DNA of 64,000 nt, taken from assembly GCF_900460535.1 (NCBI RefSeq), contig NZ_UHIL01000001.1:930001-994000 (forward strand), in the 5' to 3' direction. The translations under genes were made by a program, and so were the position numbers. The notes beneath the pieces are model-generated. The model was not told the origin of the DNA. It was given only the letters and a program-made list of their open reading frames with translations, and made no database searches. This DNA is from Vibrio parahaemolyticus (GTDB lineage Bacteria > Pseudomonadota > Gammaproteobacteria > Enterobacterales > Vibrionaceae). Shown here in pieces: positions 50,269 to 59,705 of the stretch (position 1 is the first letter of the stretch; each line of letters starts with the position of its first letter).

Positions 50269-51951
50269 ATGAATCAGCGTCTGATTATCAAAACCGCTTT
50301 GAGTGCAGCTATTTTGGCCTCGCTGGCTGGATGTGCTTCGCAACCTGCTCATGAATGGAATGCAGATACCACTTATAAATTGACTGTCTTACACACCAAC
50401 GATCACCACGGTCGTTTTTGGCAGAATAAACACGGTGAGTACGGCATGGCCGCGCGCAAGACGTTGATCGATGATCTGCGTGATGAAATTCAAGCAGAAG
50501 GAGGCAGCGTGCTGTTGCTGTCTGGTGGTGATATTAATACCGGCGTTCCTGAATCTGATTTACAAGACGCTGAACCAGATTTCAAAGGCATGAGTAAGAT
50601 TGGCTACGACGCGATGGCGCTAGGCAATCACGAATTTGATAATCCGCTAGATGTGCTATTCAAACAGCAAGATTGGGCTAACTTCCCAATGCTGTCAGCC
50701 AACATCTACGACAAAAAAACGGGCAAGCGTTTATTCCAACCTTACGCGATGTTCAATAAGCAAGGCATTAAAATTGCGGTTATTGGTCTGACAACAGAAG
50801 ATACCGCGAAGTTGGGAAATCCTGAGTTTATCGGTCAAGTGGACTTCCGCGACCCGAAAGCGGAAGCGAAAGAGCTGATTGCAGAACTGAAAAAAACAGA
50901 AAATCCGGATCTGATTTTCGCTGTTACGCACATGGGTCACTACGAAAATGGCAACCGTGGCATCAATGCGCCGGGTGATGTAGCTTTGGCGCGTTACCTT
51001 AATGAAGGCGATTTGGACATGATTGTGGGTGGTCACTCACAAGAGCCCGTTTGTATGGAAGGTCCTAACGTTATCAAAAATAACTTTAAACCGGGTGATG
51101 AGTGTCAGCCAGACCAACAAAACGGTACTTACATTGTTCAGGCGCATGAGTGGGGTAAATATGTTGGCCGTGCCGATTACGAATTCCGTAACGGCGAACT
51201 ATCAATGGTGAGCTACGATCTTATTCCGGTAAACTTGAAGAAAAAAATCAATGTGGATGGTCAATCACAACGTGTGTTTGTTCAAGATGAAATTACTCAA
51301 GACAAAGCGATGTTGGACTTCCTTCGTCCTTTCCAAGAAAAAGGCCAAAGCCAGCTGAATGTGAAAATTGCGGAATCAAACGGTAAGCTAGAGGGTGACC
51401 GTGATGTCGTGCGATTCCAACAGACGAATCTAGGTCGTTTAATTGCAACGGCTCATATGGAACGTGCAAAAGCTGATTTCGCAGTGATGAACTCAGGTGG
51501 TGTGCGTGATTCTATTGAAGCTGGTGAAATCACATACAAAGATGTGCTGACCGTGCAGCCATTTGGCAACATGGTTTCTTACGTCGATATGTCTGGCCAA
51601 GAAGTCTTGGATTACCTAAATATTGTTGCAACCAAGCCAGTTGATTCAGGTGCTTACGCGCAGTTTGCGGGTATCTCTATGCGTATTGAAAATGACAAAG
51701 TCACCAATGTATTTATCGGTAACAAGCAACTGCGTTTAGATGGTCGCTACCGCTTCACAGTACCAAGTTACAACGCTTCTGGTGGCGATGGTTACCCTAA
51801 AATTGATACGCACCCTGGCTACGTCAACACAGGTTTTACCGATGCAGAAGTCTTGAAAGACTATCTAGAAAGCCATAGCCCAATTGACGTTAACGAATAC
51901 GCACCTTCTGGTGAGGTGATGTACCAAACAAACAATGTGGTCAATCAATAG
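50269..51951 (+). CDS. nutA: NutA, membrane lipoprotein 5'-nucleotidase
   Basis: Extracytoplasmic nucleotidase that removes phosphate from nucleotides so the nucleoside can be taken up; in V. parahaemolyticus it is known as a chloride-dependent enzyme of the same 560-residue length. The lipobox is LASLAGC (Cys22). The metallophosphatase domain shows TVLHTNDHHGRF, SGGDINTGVPESD, MALGNHEFD and THMGHYENG. The C-terminal nucleotide-binding domain has MNSGGVRDSIEAG and SYNASGGDGYPKI. It is related to UshA but lipid-anchored. Monocistronic, with its own terminator. Confidence 0.96.
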   Translation: MNQRLIIKTALSAAILASLAGCASQPAHEWNADTTYKLTVLHTNDHHGRFWQNKHGEYGMAARKTLIDDLRDEIQAEGGSVLLLSGGDINTGVPESDLQDAEPDFKGMSKIGYDAMALGNHEFDNPLDVLFKQQDWANFPMLSANIYDKKTGKRLFQPYAMFNKQGIKIAVIGLTTEDTAKLGNPEFIGQVDFRDPKAEAKELIAELKKTENPDLIFAVTHMGHYENGNRGINAPGDVALARYLNEGDLDMIVGGHSQEPVCMEGPNVIKNNFKPGDECQPDQQNGTYIVQAHEWGKYVGRADYEFRNGELSMVSYDLIPVNLKKKINVDGQSQRVFVQDEITQDKAMLDFLRPFQEKGQSQLNVKIAESNGKLEGDRDVVRFQQTNLGRLIATAHMERAKADFAVMNSGGVRDSIEAGEITYKDVLTVQPFGNMVSYVDMSGQEVLDYLNIVATKPVDSGAYAQFAGISMRIENDKVTNVFIGNKQLRLDGRYRFTVPSYNASGGDGYPKIDTHPGYVNTGFTDAEVLKDYLESHSPIDVNEYAPSGEVMYQTNNVVNQ

Positions 51952-52006
51952 AGTTTGATTGCGAAAAAGCGTTTGACTCAAACTCGCTGATATCATTAAC
52001 TAAAAG

Positions 52007-52038
52007 CGCAGCTCCCATTGATGGGGGCTGCGTTTTTT
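52007..52038 (+). terminator. Terminator of nutA
   Basis: CGCAGCTCCCA pairs with TGGGGGCTGCG (one G-T pair) around TTGA, followed by TTTTTTATTTT. The next gene starts 22 bases later. Confidence 0.87.
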
Positions 52039-52059
52039 ATTTTTATAAGGAGAATCTTG

Positions 52060-52533
52060 ATGACTCCGGCCATTAATCTTGCGAAAAAGAAAAAAGTTCC
52101 TCACACCATTCACCAGTATGAACATGACCCGAGAGCAGACAGCTATGGGTTAGAAGCGGCTGAAGTGTTGGGGCAAGATCCTAAAAAAGTATTCAAAACC
52201 CTGTTGTTTTGCCTTAATGGCGAGCCCAAAAACTTGGCAGTAGCCATCATTCCTGTGGATCAAAAACTGAATCTAAAATTGGTAGCCAAAGCAGCAAAGG
52301 GTAAAAAAGCCGACATGGCAGATCCAGACATCGCCCAAAAGACAACGGGTTATGTAGTTGGCGGCATTAGTCCACTTGGACAAAAGAAAGCGTTGCCAAC
52401 CTTTCTACATGAAAGTGCAAAAGAACAAGAGACGATTTGTGTGAGCGCGGGTAAACGAGGCTTAGAAATTGAGCTTGCTCCGCAAGATCTTGTGGCTTTG
52501 ACCAGAGGGCAGTTTGCCCCATTATGCTTGTAA
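52060..52533 (+). CDS. ybaK: YbaK, Cys-tRNA(Pro)/Cys-tRNA(Cys) deacylase
   Basis: Trans-editing enzyme that hydrolyses cysteine mis-charged on tRNA-Pro. The 157 residues show the YbaK/EbsC core with the catalytic-type Lys in PKKVFKTLLF, and the family GGISPLGQKKALP near the end. ATG 52060 lies after AAGGAG (52047-52052), a strong ribosome site. An earlier in-frame ATG at 52018 is inside the nutA terminator and is rejected. Confidence 0.94.
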   Translation: MTPAINLAKKKKVPHTIHQYEHDPRADSYGLEAAEVLGQDPKKVFKTLLFCLNGEPKNLAVAIIPVDQKLNLKLVAKAAKGKKADMADPDIAQKTTGYVVGGISPLGQKKALPTFLHESAKEQETICVSAGKRGLEIELAPQDLVALTRGQFAPLCL

Positions 52534-52563
52534 GCCAGCTTGGGTTGAATGACCAACAAAGAA

Positions 52564-52585
52564 AAAGGACGCGAAAGCGTCCTTT
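52564..52585. terminator. Bidirectional terminator between ybaK and rluF
   Basis: AAAGGACGC-GAAA-GCGTCCTTT; flanks are A-rich and T-rich, serving both convergent genes. Confidence 0.8.
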
Positions 52586-52589
52586 ATTG

Positions 52590-53705
52590 TTATTTTTTGA
52601 GGCTTAATGTGCCACTAGTGCGTTTTGCCGGTTTACTTGTCGTATTCGGATTGACGTAATGCTGCTTCGGTTTGCTCGGTGTTTGAGGCTTGTTTTGCGG
52701 TCTGCCATGCTCACCTTGTGGCTTCGCGCGTTCACCTTGAGGTTTCGCTTTGTAATGCTCTTTCGCAGGGCGTGAGCTTTCATCATCACGTTGACGGCGC
52801 TTTTGCTGGCCTTTTTTAGAGTTAGGTGCATGACGGAACTCGTCAGCGTTATTACCACGGAAGGTGCGCGTTTTTTGATTGCGACGAGCAGTCGAACCTT
52901 GGTTCTCTTCACGGCTATCAAACAGTTTCGCATCAGTCGCTTTACGAATATTACGACCTCGAGAATCTGTCTTTGACGCTTCCTCGGTACCAACTGAGCC
53001 ATCGCACATTGCTAAAATTTCTGCGACTTCGTCATCGGTTAGGTAACGCCATTTACCATTTGGAATGCCATCTAGAGAGATGTTCATGATGCGTACGCGG
53101 CGAAGTTTAAATACTTCGTAGCCGAGTGCTTCACACATACGGCGTATCTGACGGTTTAGGCCTTGCGTCAAAACAATACGGAAAGAGAACTTGGTTTCTT
53201 TCGTAACTTTACAAGGGAGCGTTACGGTATCGAGGATTCGAACACCACTCGACATCTGTTTTAGGAATTCGTCCGTAATCGGCTTGTCGACACGCACCAC
53301 GTATTCTTTTTCGTGGTTGTTACCAGCGCGCAGAATCTTGTTCACAATGTCGCCATCGTTAGTCAAGAAGATCAAACCATCCGAAGGTTTATCGAGTCGA
53401 CCAATTGGGAAAATACGCTTTTTGTGACCGATGAAATCGACGATATTGCCGGGGATATCACGCTCAGTCGTACAGGTGATGCCTGTTGGCTTGTTGAGGG
53501 CGATATAAATCGGCTTTTCTTTTGAAGCGACAGGCTTGCCATCAACACAAACGTCGTCACCAGGTAGTACTTTAGTGCCCATTTCTGGCTGTTTGCCGTT
53601 AATGGTCACTCGACCTTCTTCGATCAGTTTATCGGCAGCGCGACGTGAGCAAAAGCCCGTTTCGCTGATGAATTTATTTAAGCGTTTCGCGTTGTCTTGT
53701 GACAT
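52590..53705 (-). CDS. rluF: RluF-type 23S rRNA pseudouridine synthase with long basic tail
   Basis: Makes pseudouridine near position 2604 of 23S rRNA (RluB/E/F branch). The 371 residues start with an S4 RNA-binding domain (about 7-55, [21 protein letters not shown]). The catalytic Asp is in [17 protein letters not shown] (about 101-104). The last 130 or so residues are low in complexity and rich in K, R, Q, P and G, with a doubled [12 protein letters not shown]-like unit; they look disordered and RNA-binding. E. coli RluF (290) has a much shorter tail. Confidence 0.92.
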   Translation of the reverse strand: MSQDNAKRLNKFISETGFCSRRAADKLIEEGRVTINGKQPEMGTKVLPGDDVCVDGKPVASKEKPIYIALNKPTGITCTTERDIPGNIVDFIGHKKRIFPIGRLDKPSDGLIFLTNDGDIVNKILRAGNNHEKEYVVRVDKPITDEFLKQMSSGVRILDTVTLPCKVTKETKFSFRIVLTQGLNRQIRRMCEALGYEVFKLRRVRIMNISLDGIPNGKWRYLTDDEVAEILAMCDGSVGTEEASKTDSRGRNIRKATDAKLFDSREENQGSTARRNQKTRTFRGNNADEFRHAPNSKKGQQKRRQRDDESSRPAKEHYKAKPQGERAKPQGEHGRPQNKPQTPSKPKQHYVNPNTTSKPAKRTSGTLSLKK

Positions 53706-53804
53706 ATCGGTCTCCTAACGTTTCACAACGGCGGTGAATTTGATGACCCTTCCCGCGAGTGGGAAGGGGAAATAAGGTCGGGCATTCTAGCACCGAGGAG
53801 AAAC

Positions 53805-54386
53805 TTAACCTAACCGTTTTTGATGACGTTCGCGGTTTTCTAGTTTCTTGTCTGCGCTTTTTCTTAGCAATACATAAACAGCACCACTGCCACCGTGAAA
53901 GCGTTGTGCACTGTGCACGCATTGCACTTCTTTTATTTGTTGTAACCAACTGCTGACGAAGCTTTTCATTAATGCTGGTGGATTCGAACGTTCTCCACGG
54001 CCGTGCACAATCACAACAGTACGAATATCCATGGAGATACATTGCTTTAAGAACTTCACTACTTCATCACGCGCTTCTTTCAGCGTTTTACGATGCAAGT
54101 CTAAACGGGCTTGGATAGGGTACTTGCCAAGGCGAAGTTTGCGAAATACACCATCTTGAACACCATCTCGTTTGAACTCGACGAAGTCATCGGGTTTGAG
54201 CATTTCTGCATGATCGAGAGAAAGGTATTCTGGGTCATCTTCGGTGAGCCAAATCGCTGCTTCGCGTTTGGCAATATGTGCATCAGTCACTTGGTGGACT
54301 TTTTTGTGTTCAGCAGTGTCTTGGTTGATTGGCTTAACATCGCCCATCATCTGTTGAAACAGTTCAAAATCGTCATCGTGAGACAT
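53805..54386 (-). CDS. smrA: SmrA, Smr-domain DNA endonuclease
   Basis: The 193 residues match E. coli SmrA/YdaL along the whole length (LRLGKYPIQARLDLHRKTLKEARDEV, given by ends LRLGKYPIQ and LKEARDEV). The Smr motifs LDLHRKT and VVIVHGRGERS are at about 94-100 and 125-135, and the GGSGAVYVLLRK motif is near the end. Small MutS-related domains have nicking or RNA-cleaving activity. The biological role of SmrA is unclear. In the 99-base gap to rluF there is a CCCTTCCC/GGGAAGGG stem without a U tract. Confidence 0.93.
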   Translation of the reverse strand: MSHDDDFELFQQMMGDVKPINQDTAEHKKVHQVTDAHIAKREAAIWLTEDDPEYLSLDHAEMLKPDDFVEFKRDGVQDGVFRKLRLGKYPIQARLDLHRKTLKEARDEVVKFLKQCISMDIRTVVIVHGRGERSNPPALMKSFVSSWLQQIKEVQCVHSAQRFHGGSGAVYVLLRKSADKKLENRERHQKRLG

Positions 54387-54454
54387 AGTGGCAATCTCAT
54401 AAGAACAGGATAGGTAGATAGGATTATATCAACGAGATGTGGCAGAAGATCAAA

Positions 54455-54489
54455 TAAAAAACCGGAGCAGGCAAGTAACCGGCTCCGGT
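54455..54489 (-). terminator. Terminator of the small membrane protein gene
   Basis: On the minus strand ACCGGAGC pairs with GCTCCGGT, followed by TTTTTATTTG. Confidence 0.78.
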
Positions 54490-54517
54490 GCAAAGCGTTT
54501 CTAGAGCTAAGCGAGAT

Positions 54518-54658
54518 CTAGTGAGGAGATTTGTCGTTCATGATCTTATAGATGAAGAAACCGCCGTAAAACAGCATCAGACCAAATGCCCCAAAGATTA
54601 CTATCATTGACGATAGACCCACTGCATTACCAAATAGGAGATCAAGCCAAAAGTCCAT
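54518..54658 (-). CDS. 46-residue single-span membrane protein, DUF3149 type
   Basis: Small protein with one strong hydrophobic segment, GLSSMIVIFGAFGLMLFYGGFFIYKI (about 14-39; given here only by its span), and a short charged C-terminus MNDKSPH. It matches what I know of DUF3149 proteins of Vibrio and relatives, which have no known function. ATG 54658 follows GGAGGAAAC at ideal spacing, and an own terminator lies downstream, so it is probably real. A longer frame from 54778 has no ribosome site and a non-conserved extension. Confidence 0.85.
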   Translation of the reverse strand: MDFWLDLLFGNAVGLSSMIVIFGAFGLMLFYGGFFIYKIMNDKSPH

Positions 54659-54850
54659 ATGTTTCCTCCAAGATATTCCCGACAGGCATAAAACTAAATG
54701 GCGGTGTTTTTTTGCACACTGATCTGGATCAATTATGTTGCTAAGGTTAATAAACTGTGTTTTATTGTGGGTTATCAATCACATTTTACGTGCTAGTGTT
54801 CAGTTATTCATCAAACGAATTAAGACATTACGTTTTTTTGCAAAAAGCAC

Positions 54851-54878
54851 TTGCGTCTCCGATCAGAATCCGTAATAT
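54851..54878 (+). promoter_or_regulatory. Promoter of tRNA-Pro
   Basis: TTGCGT (54851-54856), 16 bases, TAATAT (54873-54878), about 40 bases before the tRNA. Confidence 0.7.
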
Positions 54879-54917
54879 ACGCATCGTTGACGGGGACAAG
54901 ACCCCAGTTAAACATCT

Positions 54918-54994
<77 letters not shown>

Positions 54995-55000
54995 TTTTTA

Positions 55001-55027
55001 GAAAGCCTGCTCAATGAGCAGGCTTTC
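55001..55027 (+). terminator. Terminator of tRNA-Pro
   Basis: GAAAGCCTGCTC pairs with GAGCAGGCTTTC around AAT. The U tract is short. Confidence 0.75.
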
Positions 55028-55122
55028 GTCGTTCTAGCGCTAGCAATTTTAGAGGTCAATGGTATAGAGCTAAATAGGGTTTGCCTGAAGTTAGAACATA
55101 GCTCTTCATCGACCATATTAAG

Positions 55123-55154
55123 AAAAAGGCTCTACAGAAATGTAGAGCCTTTTT
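55123..55154. terminator. Terminator of the TraB/GumN-type gene
   Basis: AAAAAGGCTCTACA pairs with TGTAGAGCCTTTTT around a 4-base loop; symmetric, so it could work both ways. Confidence 0.85.
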
Positions 55155-55184
55155 CGCATGTGTAATGATGGTTTTGGCTGGGTT

Positions 55185-56057
55185 TTAAATATTGCACTTT
55201 GCTTTGCGTGTTTTACCAAGCGGGGTAATTTCAAATCCCCGTTGTGCGAGCAAATCGATAAGGTTGTCTTTCCCCACCAGATGCAGACTTCCAACCACAA
55301 CGGTGTAGCGACCTGACTTTTTAGGCAGCACACTGCCAGTATCGAGTTTTTTCGCCCAATCACGGTTACGAGAATATAAGAACGCTTCGTTAAAATCTGC
55401 CGTCGCTTTGTCTGTTAAAGATGCCTCTTCCAGCATACTGCCATCACCACTTTTCCAGCTTTCTATCAAACACTGTACCAGCTTGTCACCACCTTCGTAT
55501 TCGTCTATCGAGGACTGCAGCATTTCTTGCCCACCATTTGGCTGACCAGCAATAAGATCGATTTGAAACTGCACCGATTCTAACGAGAGGACTGGCAGGT
55601 GCTTTTTCTCAGCTAAACCAATTAGATGCATGTCTACACCTTTGTCCGATACGTAGCCAAGCTTATTGACTAGCGCGAGTTGGATGGTCAGAGCTGCGGT
55701 CCAAGGTGGCGCATTGAGAAGTTGCGCTTCTGCCATGCCTAGATCTTTGGCGATGTTCACTAACAGTTGGCGTTGAGTTTTGTCGAGTACGTCTTTAGAG
55801 AGAATCGAACTCACTGGGTACACCACACCTTCAGAGCTTCTTACATCGGCCTCAATAATTAAGCCCGAGCTTTGTTCCAAAAACTTAGTGATGTTTTTCG
55901 GAAGTGGATACATGCTTTTATCACCGACATGTACGGAGCCGATAATCATGTATTCCGTGTCGCCTTTTTTAGCTCGCCAGTGTTGAGGCTCAGCGTAGGA
56001 CGAAAAGGAGGTAAAGATAACAATAAGAGATGACATCAGTGTCATTAGGCGAAACAT
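55185..56057 (-). CDS. TraB/GumN-family exported protein
   Basis: About 290 residues from ATG 56057, which begins a signal peptide (MFRLMTLMSSLIVIFTSFSSYA). The longer frame from 56105 would put 16 polar residues in front of it. The mature part shows the family's N-terminal MIIGSVHVGDKSMYPLP and C-terminal VVVGSLHLVGKDNLIDLLAQ with conserved histidines. The TraB/GumN group is related to metal-dependent proteases of the Tiki type, but function in Vibrio is unknown. The last residues KCNI hold a cysteine that could pair with another. Confidence 0.85.
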   Translation of the reverse strand: MFRLMTLMSSLIVIFTSFSSYAEPQHWRAKKGDTEYMIIGSVHVGDKSMYPLPKNITKFLEQSSGLIIEADVRSSEGVVYPVSSILSKDVLDKTQRQLLVNIAKDLGMAEAQLLNAPPWTAALTIQLALVNKLGYVSDKGVDMHLIGLAEKKHLPVLSLESVQFQIDLIAGQPNGGQEMLQSSIDEYEGGDKLVQCLIESWKSGDGSMLEEASLTDKATADFNEAFLYSRNRDWAKKLDTGSVLPKKSGRYTVVVGSLHLVGKDNLIDLLAQRGFEITPLGKTRKAKCNI

Positions 56058-56105
56058 AGTTTTTATCCTCGGCTGAATCTTATGGTGAGACTCTGATTTC
56101 AGCAT

Positions 56106-56617
56106 CTACAACTCACGGGGGATATTACTTTATACCCAAATAAAGCTTAGACACCAGAGCTCACTTTAAAACTATTTTTTGCAACGATTGGATAGACCAA
56201 CCAATCGACAAAAACGTCATTTCAAACAGTATTGACGAGTTTTGACACGATAAAAATGAGATTGACTTCACGAAAGCTAAATTGGTGAGTTTGTTATTAA
56301 TGGTTCACAAAATAATCAGATGTGATCCGAATCCTACAAAGTCATACCAAATCAATTGGAATCGGTGATTTAGATCGCAACAAACTCGTCAAAATAAGTT
56401 GTTCGATTTTGACGTTGGTTGTAAGTGTATGAAATAAATACGTTTATATTTTTTCTTGGTGAGTGGAGTTTGAGCTGGATCACTTCTTACTTTTATTTAT
56501 TTTACGCTTAGAAATAACTGCTTGTATGTTGAATGACATTGTTGAGCACCACAGATTTGGGTGCTTTTAAATTGCGTAATTGTCGTTTTGAACCACTGAC
56601 TTTTTGGGGAAAGTAAG
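56106..56617. other. 512-base upstream region of chitobiase
   Basis: No gene seen. It holds two opposed copies of an 11-base element TTGACGAGTTT (56232-56242, and reverse at 56382-56392), a further TTTTGACGTTGG at 56407-56418, and a CRP-like site at 56469. The leader from there to the ATG is about 130 bases. The divergent promoter of the TraB/GumN-type gene must lie near 56060-56160. Confidence 0.5.
56469..56484. promoter_or_regulatory. CRP-like site upstream of chitobiase
   Basis: TTTGA-GCTGGA-TCACT fits TGTGA-N6-TCACA with one mismatch per half. The same arrangement occurs before the KdgM-like gene. Confidence 0.55.
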
Positions 56618-59269
56618 ATGTTGAAACCTAGTTTGATTGCTGCTTCTGTTATTGCAACACTAGCAGGTTGTTCTGCTCTGCAAAGCTCTGAGCAACAAGT
56701 TGTAAATTCACTGGCTGATAACCTTGATATCCAGTATCAAGTGCTCACTAACCATGGTGCTAATGAGGGGCTGGCATGTCAGGATTTGGGCGCTGAGTGG
56801 GCATCTTGTAACAAGGTCAACATGACGCTAGTAAACCAAGGCGAAGCAGTTAACTCAAAAGATTGGGCGATCTACTTTCACAGCATTCGTTTGATCCTAG
56901 ATGTCGACAATGAACAGTTTAAAATCTCTCGCGTAACGGGTGATCTACACAAACTTGAACCAACTGATAAGTTTGATGGTTTTGCAGCGGGTGAAGAGGT
57001 GGTTCTTCCTCTGATCGGTGAATACTGGCAGCTTTTTGAAACAGACTTTATGCCGGGTGCATTTGTTGCAGCGCCAAACGCTGAACCTAAAATGATCGCT
57101 TCTCTCAATACTGAAGATGTGGCTTCTTTTGTCACTGGTCTTGAGGGTAATAACCTAAAACGTACACCAGATGACAACAACATCTTTGCCAGTGCGGTAT
57201 CGCGTTTCGAGAAGAACGACGACTTAGTTAAACAAGACGTCTCCACGACGTTGTTACCAACGCCAATGCACGTTGAGGCGGGCAAAGGCAAAGTCGATAT
57301 TACAGAAGGTATTGCGCTGCCTAAAGACGTATTTGATGCGGCTCAGTTCGCAGCGATTCAAGATCGTGCAGAAGTGGTAGGTGTGGATGTTCGTGGTGAT
57401 CTTCCTGTAAGCATCACTGTTGTTCCTGCAGACTTCACCGGTGAATTAGCAAAATCGGGTGCTTACGAAATGAGCATCAACGGCGACGGTATCGCGATTA
57501 AAGCATTTGATAAAGTGGGTGCTTTCTACGCGGTACAATCTATCTTTGGCCTGGTAGATAGCCAAAATGCTGATTCTCTACCACAACTGTCCATCCAAGA
57601 CGCACCACGTTTTGACTACCGTGGCGTGATGGTGGATGTGGCTCGTAACTTCCACTCTAAAGATGCCATCCTTGCAACGCTAGACCAAATGGCGGCGTAC
57701 AAGATGAACAAACTGCACCTTCACCTAACGGATGATGAGGGTTGGCGTCTTGAAATTCCGGGTCTGCCAGAGCTGACTGAAGTAGGTTCTAACCGCTGTT
57801 TTGACCTTGAAGAAAAAAGTTGCTTGTTGCCACAACTAGGTTCTGGCTTAACTTCTGACAACTTCGGTTCAGGTTACTTCAGCAAAGCAGATTACGTGGA
57901 AATCCTAAAGTATGCGAAAGCACGTAACATCGAAGTAATTCCTGAAATTGATATGCCAGCACACGCTCGAGCAGCAGTTATCTCAATGGAAGCACGTTAC
58001 AACCGCCTAATCGAAGAAGGTAAAGAAGCGGAAGCGAACGAGTACCGTCTGATGGATCCTCAAGATACATCGAACGTAACAACGGTTCAGTTCTACAACA
58101 AGCAGAGCTTTATCAACCCATGTATGGAATCTTCCACTCGCTTCGTAGATAAAGTGATTTCAGAAGTGGCAGCAATGCACACGGAAGCAGGCGCGCCGCT
58201 AACAACATGGCACTTTGGTGGTGATGAAGCGAAGAACATTAAGTTAGGTGCGGGTTTCCAAGACGTTAACGCGCAAGACAAAGTTAGCTGGAAGGGCACG
58301 ATTGATCTGTCGAAACAAGACAAGCCATTCGCGCAGTCTCCACAATGTCAGACGCTAATCGCAGACGGTACAGTAAGCGACTTTGGTCACCTTCCAAGTC
58401 ATTTTGCAGAACAAGTGTCGAAGATCGTAGCAGAGAAGGGCATTCCAAGCTTCCAAGCATGGCAAGATGGCTTGAAGTACAGCGAAGGTGAGAAGGCATT
58501 TGCAACAGAAAACACACGCGTTAACTTCTGGGACGTTCTGTACTGGGGCGGTACTTCATCAGTGTACGAGTGGTCTAAGAAAGGTTACGACGTGATCGTT
58601 TCTAACCCAGATTACGTGTACATGGACATGCCATACGAAGTAGACCCGAAAGAGCGTGGTTACTACTGGGCAACGCGTGCAACAGATACTCGTAAGATGT
58701 TCGGTTTTGCACCAGAGAACATGCCTCAGAACGCGGAAACCTCAGTTGACCGCGATGGCAATGGCTTTACTGGTAAAGGTGAAATCGCAGCGAAACCTTT
58801 CTACGGTCTATCTGCACAGCTTTGGTCTGAAACCGTACGTAACGATGAACAGTTCGAGTACATGGTATTCCCTCGCGTACTTGCTGCGGCAGAGCGTGCA
58901 TGGCACCGTGCTGAGTGGGAAAACGACTACAAAGTGGGTGTTGAATACTCGCAAAACTCGAACCTAGTAAACAAAGCCGCGCTAAACCAAGACTACAACC
59001 GCTTTGCAAACGTGCTTGGTCAACGTGAACTGGCTAAGTTAGAGAAATCTGGTATCGACTACCGCCTGCCTGTACCAGGTGCGAAAGTAGAAGATGGCAA
59101 GCTAGCAATGAACGTTCAGTTTCCTGGCGTGAAGCTTCAATACTCTCTAGACGGCAAAAACTGGCTGAATTACGCAGACAATGCTCGTCCAAATGTGAAA
59201 GGTGAAGTGTTCATCCGATCTGTATCGGCAACAGGTGAGAAAACAAGTCGTGTGACTAGCGTAAAATAA
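56618..59269 (+). CDS. chb: Chitobiase (beta-N-acetylhexosaminidase), outer-membrane lipoprotein
   Basis: Cuts N-acetylglucosamine from chitobiose and chito-oligosaccharides, completing chitin breakdown at the cell surface or periplasm. 883 residues, the length of the V. harveyi enzyme. Lipobox TLAGC (Cys18). N-terminal carbohydrate-binding CHB_HEX domain (about 30-190), GH20b domain (about 205-330), and GH20 barrel with DVARNFHSKD, DDEGWRLEIPGLPELTEVGS (ends shown) and the catalytic Asp536-Glu537 in HFGGDEAKN. The C-terminal CHB_HEX_C domain is at about 810-880. It is monocistronic. Confidence 0.97.
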   Translation: MLKPSLIAASVIATLAGCSALQSSEQQVVNSLADNLDIQYQVLTNHGANEGLACQDLGAEWASCNKVNMTLVNQGEAVNSKDWAIYFHSIRLILDVDNEQFKISRVTGDLHKLEPTDKFDGFAAGEEVVLPLIGEYWQLFETDFMPGAFVAAPNAEPKMIASLNTEDVASFVTGLEGNNLKRTPDDNNIFASAVSRFEKNDDLVKQDVSTTLLPTPMHVEAGKGKVDITEGIALPKDVFDAAQFAAIQDRAEVVGVDVRGDLPVSITVVPADFTGELAKSGAYEMSINGDGIAIKAFDKVGAFYAVQSIFGLVDSQNADSLPQLSIQDAPRFDYRGVMVDVARNFHSKDAILATLDQMAAYKMNKLHLHLTDDEGWRLEIPGLPELTEVGSNRCFDLEEKSCLLPQLGSGLTSDNFGSGYFSKADYVEILKYAKARNIEVIPEIDMPAHARAAVISMEARYNRLIEEGKEAEANEYRLMDPQDTSNVTTVQFYNKQSFINPCMESSTRFVDKVISEVAAMHTEAGAPLTTWHFGGDEAKNIKLGAGFQDVNAQDKVSWKGTIDLSKQDKPFAQSPQCQTLIADGTVSDFGHLPSHFAEQVSKIVAEKGIPSFQAWQDGLKYSEGEKAFATENTRVNFWDVLYWGGTSSVYEWSKKGYDVIVSNPDYVYMDMPYEVDPKERGYYWATRATDTRKMFGFAPENMPQNAETSVDRDGNGFTGKGEIAAKPFYGLSAQLWSETVRNDEQFEYMVFPRVLAAAERAWHRAEWENDYKVGVEYSQNSNLVNKAALNQDYNRFANVLGQRELAKLEKSGIDYRLPVPGAKVEDGKLAMNVQFPGVKLQYSLDGKNWLNYADNARPNVKGEVFIRSVSATGEKTSRVTSVK

Positions 59270-59296
59270 TACGATTCTTGTAAGTTAATTTTTGGC

Positions 59297-59330
59297 AAAG
59301 CCTCAACGTATGTTGAGGCTTTCTTTATTT
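59297..59330 (+). terminator. Terminator of chitobiase
   Basis: AAAGCCTCAAC-GTAT-GTTGAGGCTTT, followed by CTTTATTTTT. Confidence 0.88.
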
Positions 59331-59705
59331 TTAAGGGAAATTAAGTGTGATCGAAGTCTTAATATTTTGCATTGATAAATAAGTTTTGGTGTTAAAGATA
59401 GAAATTAAATGTGAAGTGAGTCGGGTTATTTCGCCATTTATTAAATCGTTAGTTGTTTATGATCACATTTTATTTTTTTGACGAATTTTTATAAATCAAC
59501 GCAAGTGTCTGTAATTACCAGTGTTTTTATTATGGTTATAGAGTCGGGTTTGAACGAGATCACTTTTTAAACGGATTTATTTTCCATTGCGAATTAATTA
59601 TTTCAGTATGGCCACCGCCACGGAGGCACATTCCAAGGCTTGCGATGATCGGGAAAAGAAGCCCATGGAACCATCGCATAACGTGAATAATTAAAGGCAG
59701 TAATT
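59331..59705. other. Upstream region of the KdgM-like channel gene
   Basis: 375 bases without a gene. It has TTGACGAATTT at 59478-59488 (one base different from the chitobiase element) and a CRP-like site at 59549. A leader of over 100 bases can fold: GCGATG (59643) may pair with CATCGC (about 59673). Such leaders of porin mRNAs are often sRNA targets, but no partner can be named. Confidence 0.45.
59549..59564. promoter_or_regulatory. CRP-like site upstream of the KdgM-like channel
   Basis: TTTGA-ACGAGA-TCACT, the same half sites as in the chitobiase promoter, in a context that also resembles it (GAGT-G-GTTTGA before, TTATTTT after). Confidence 0.55.
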
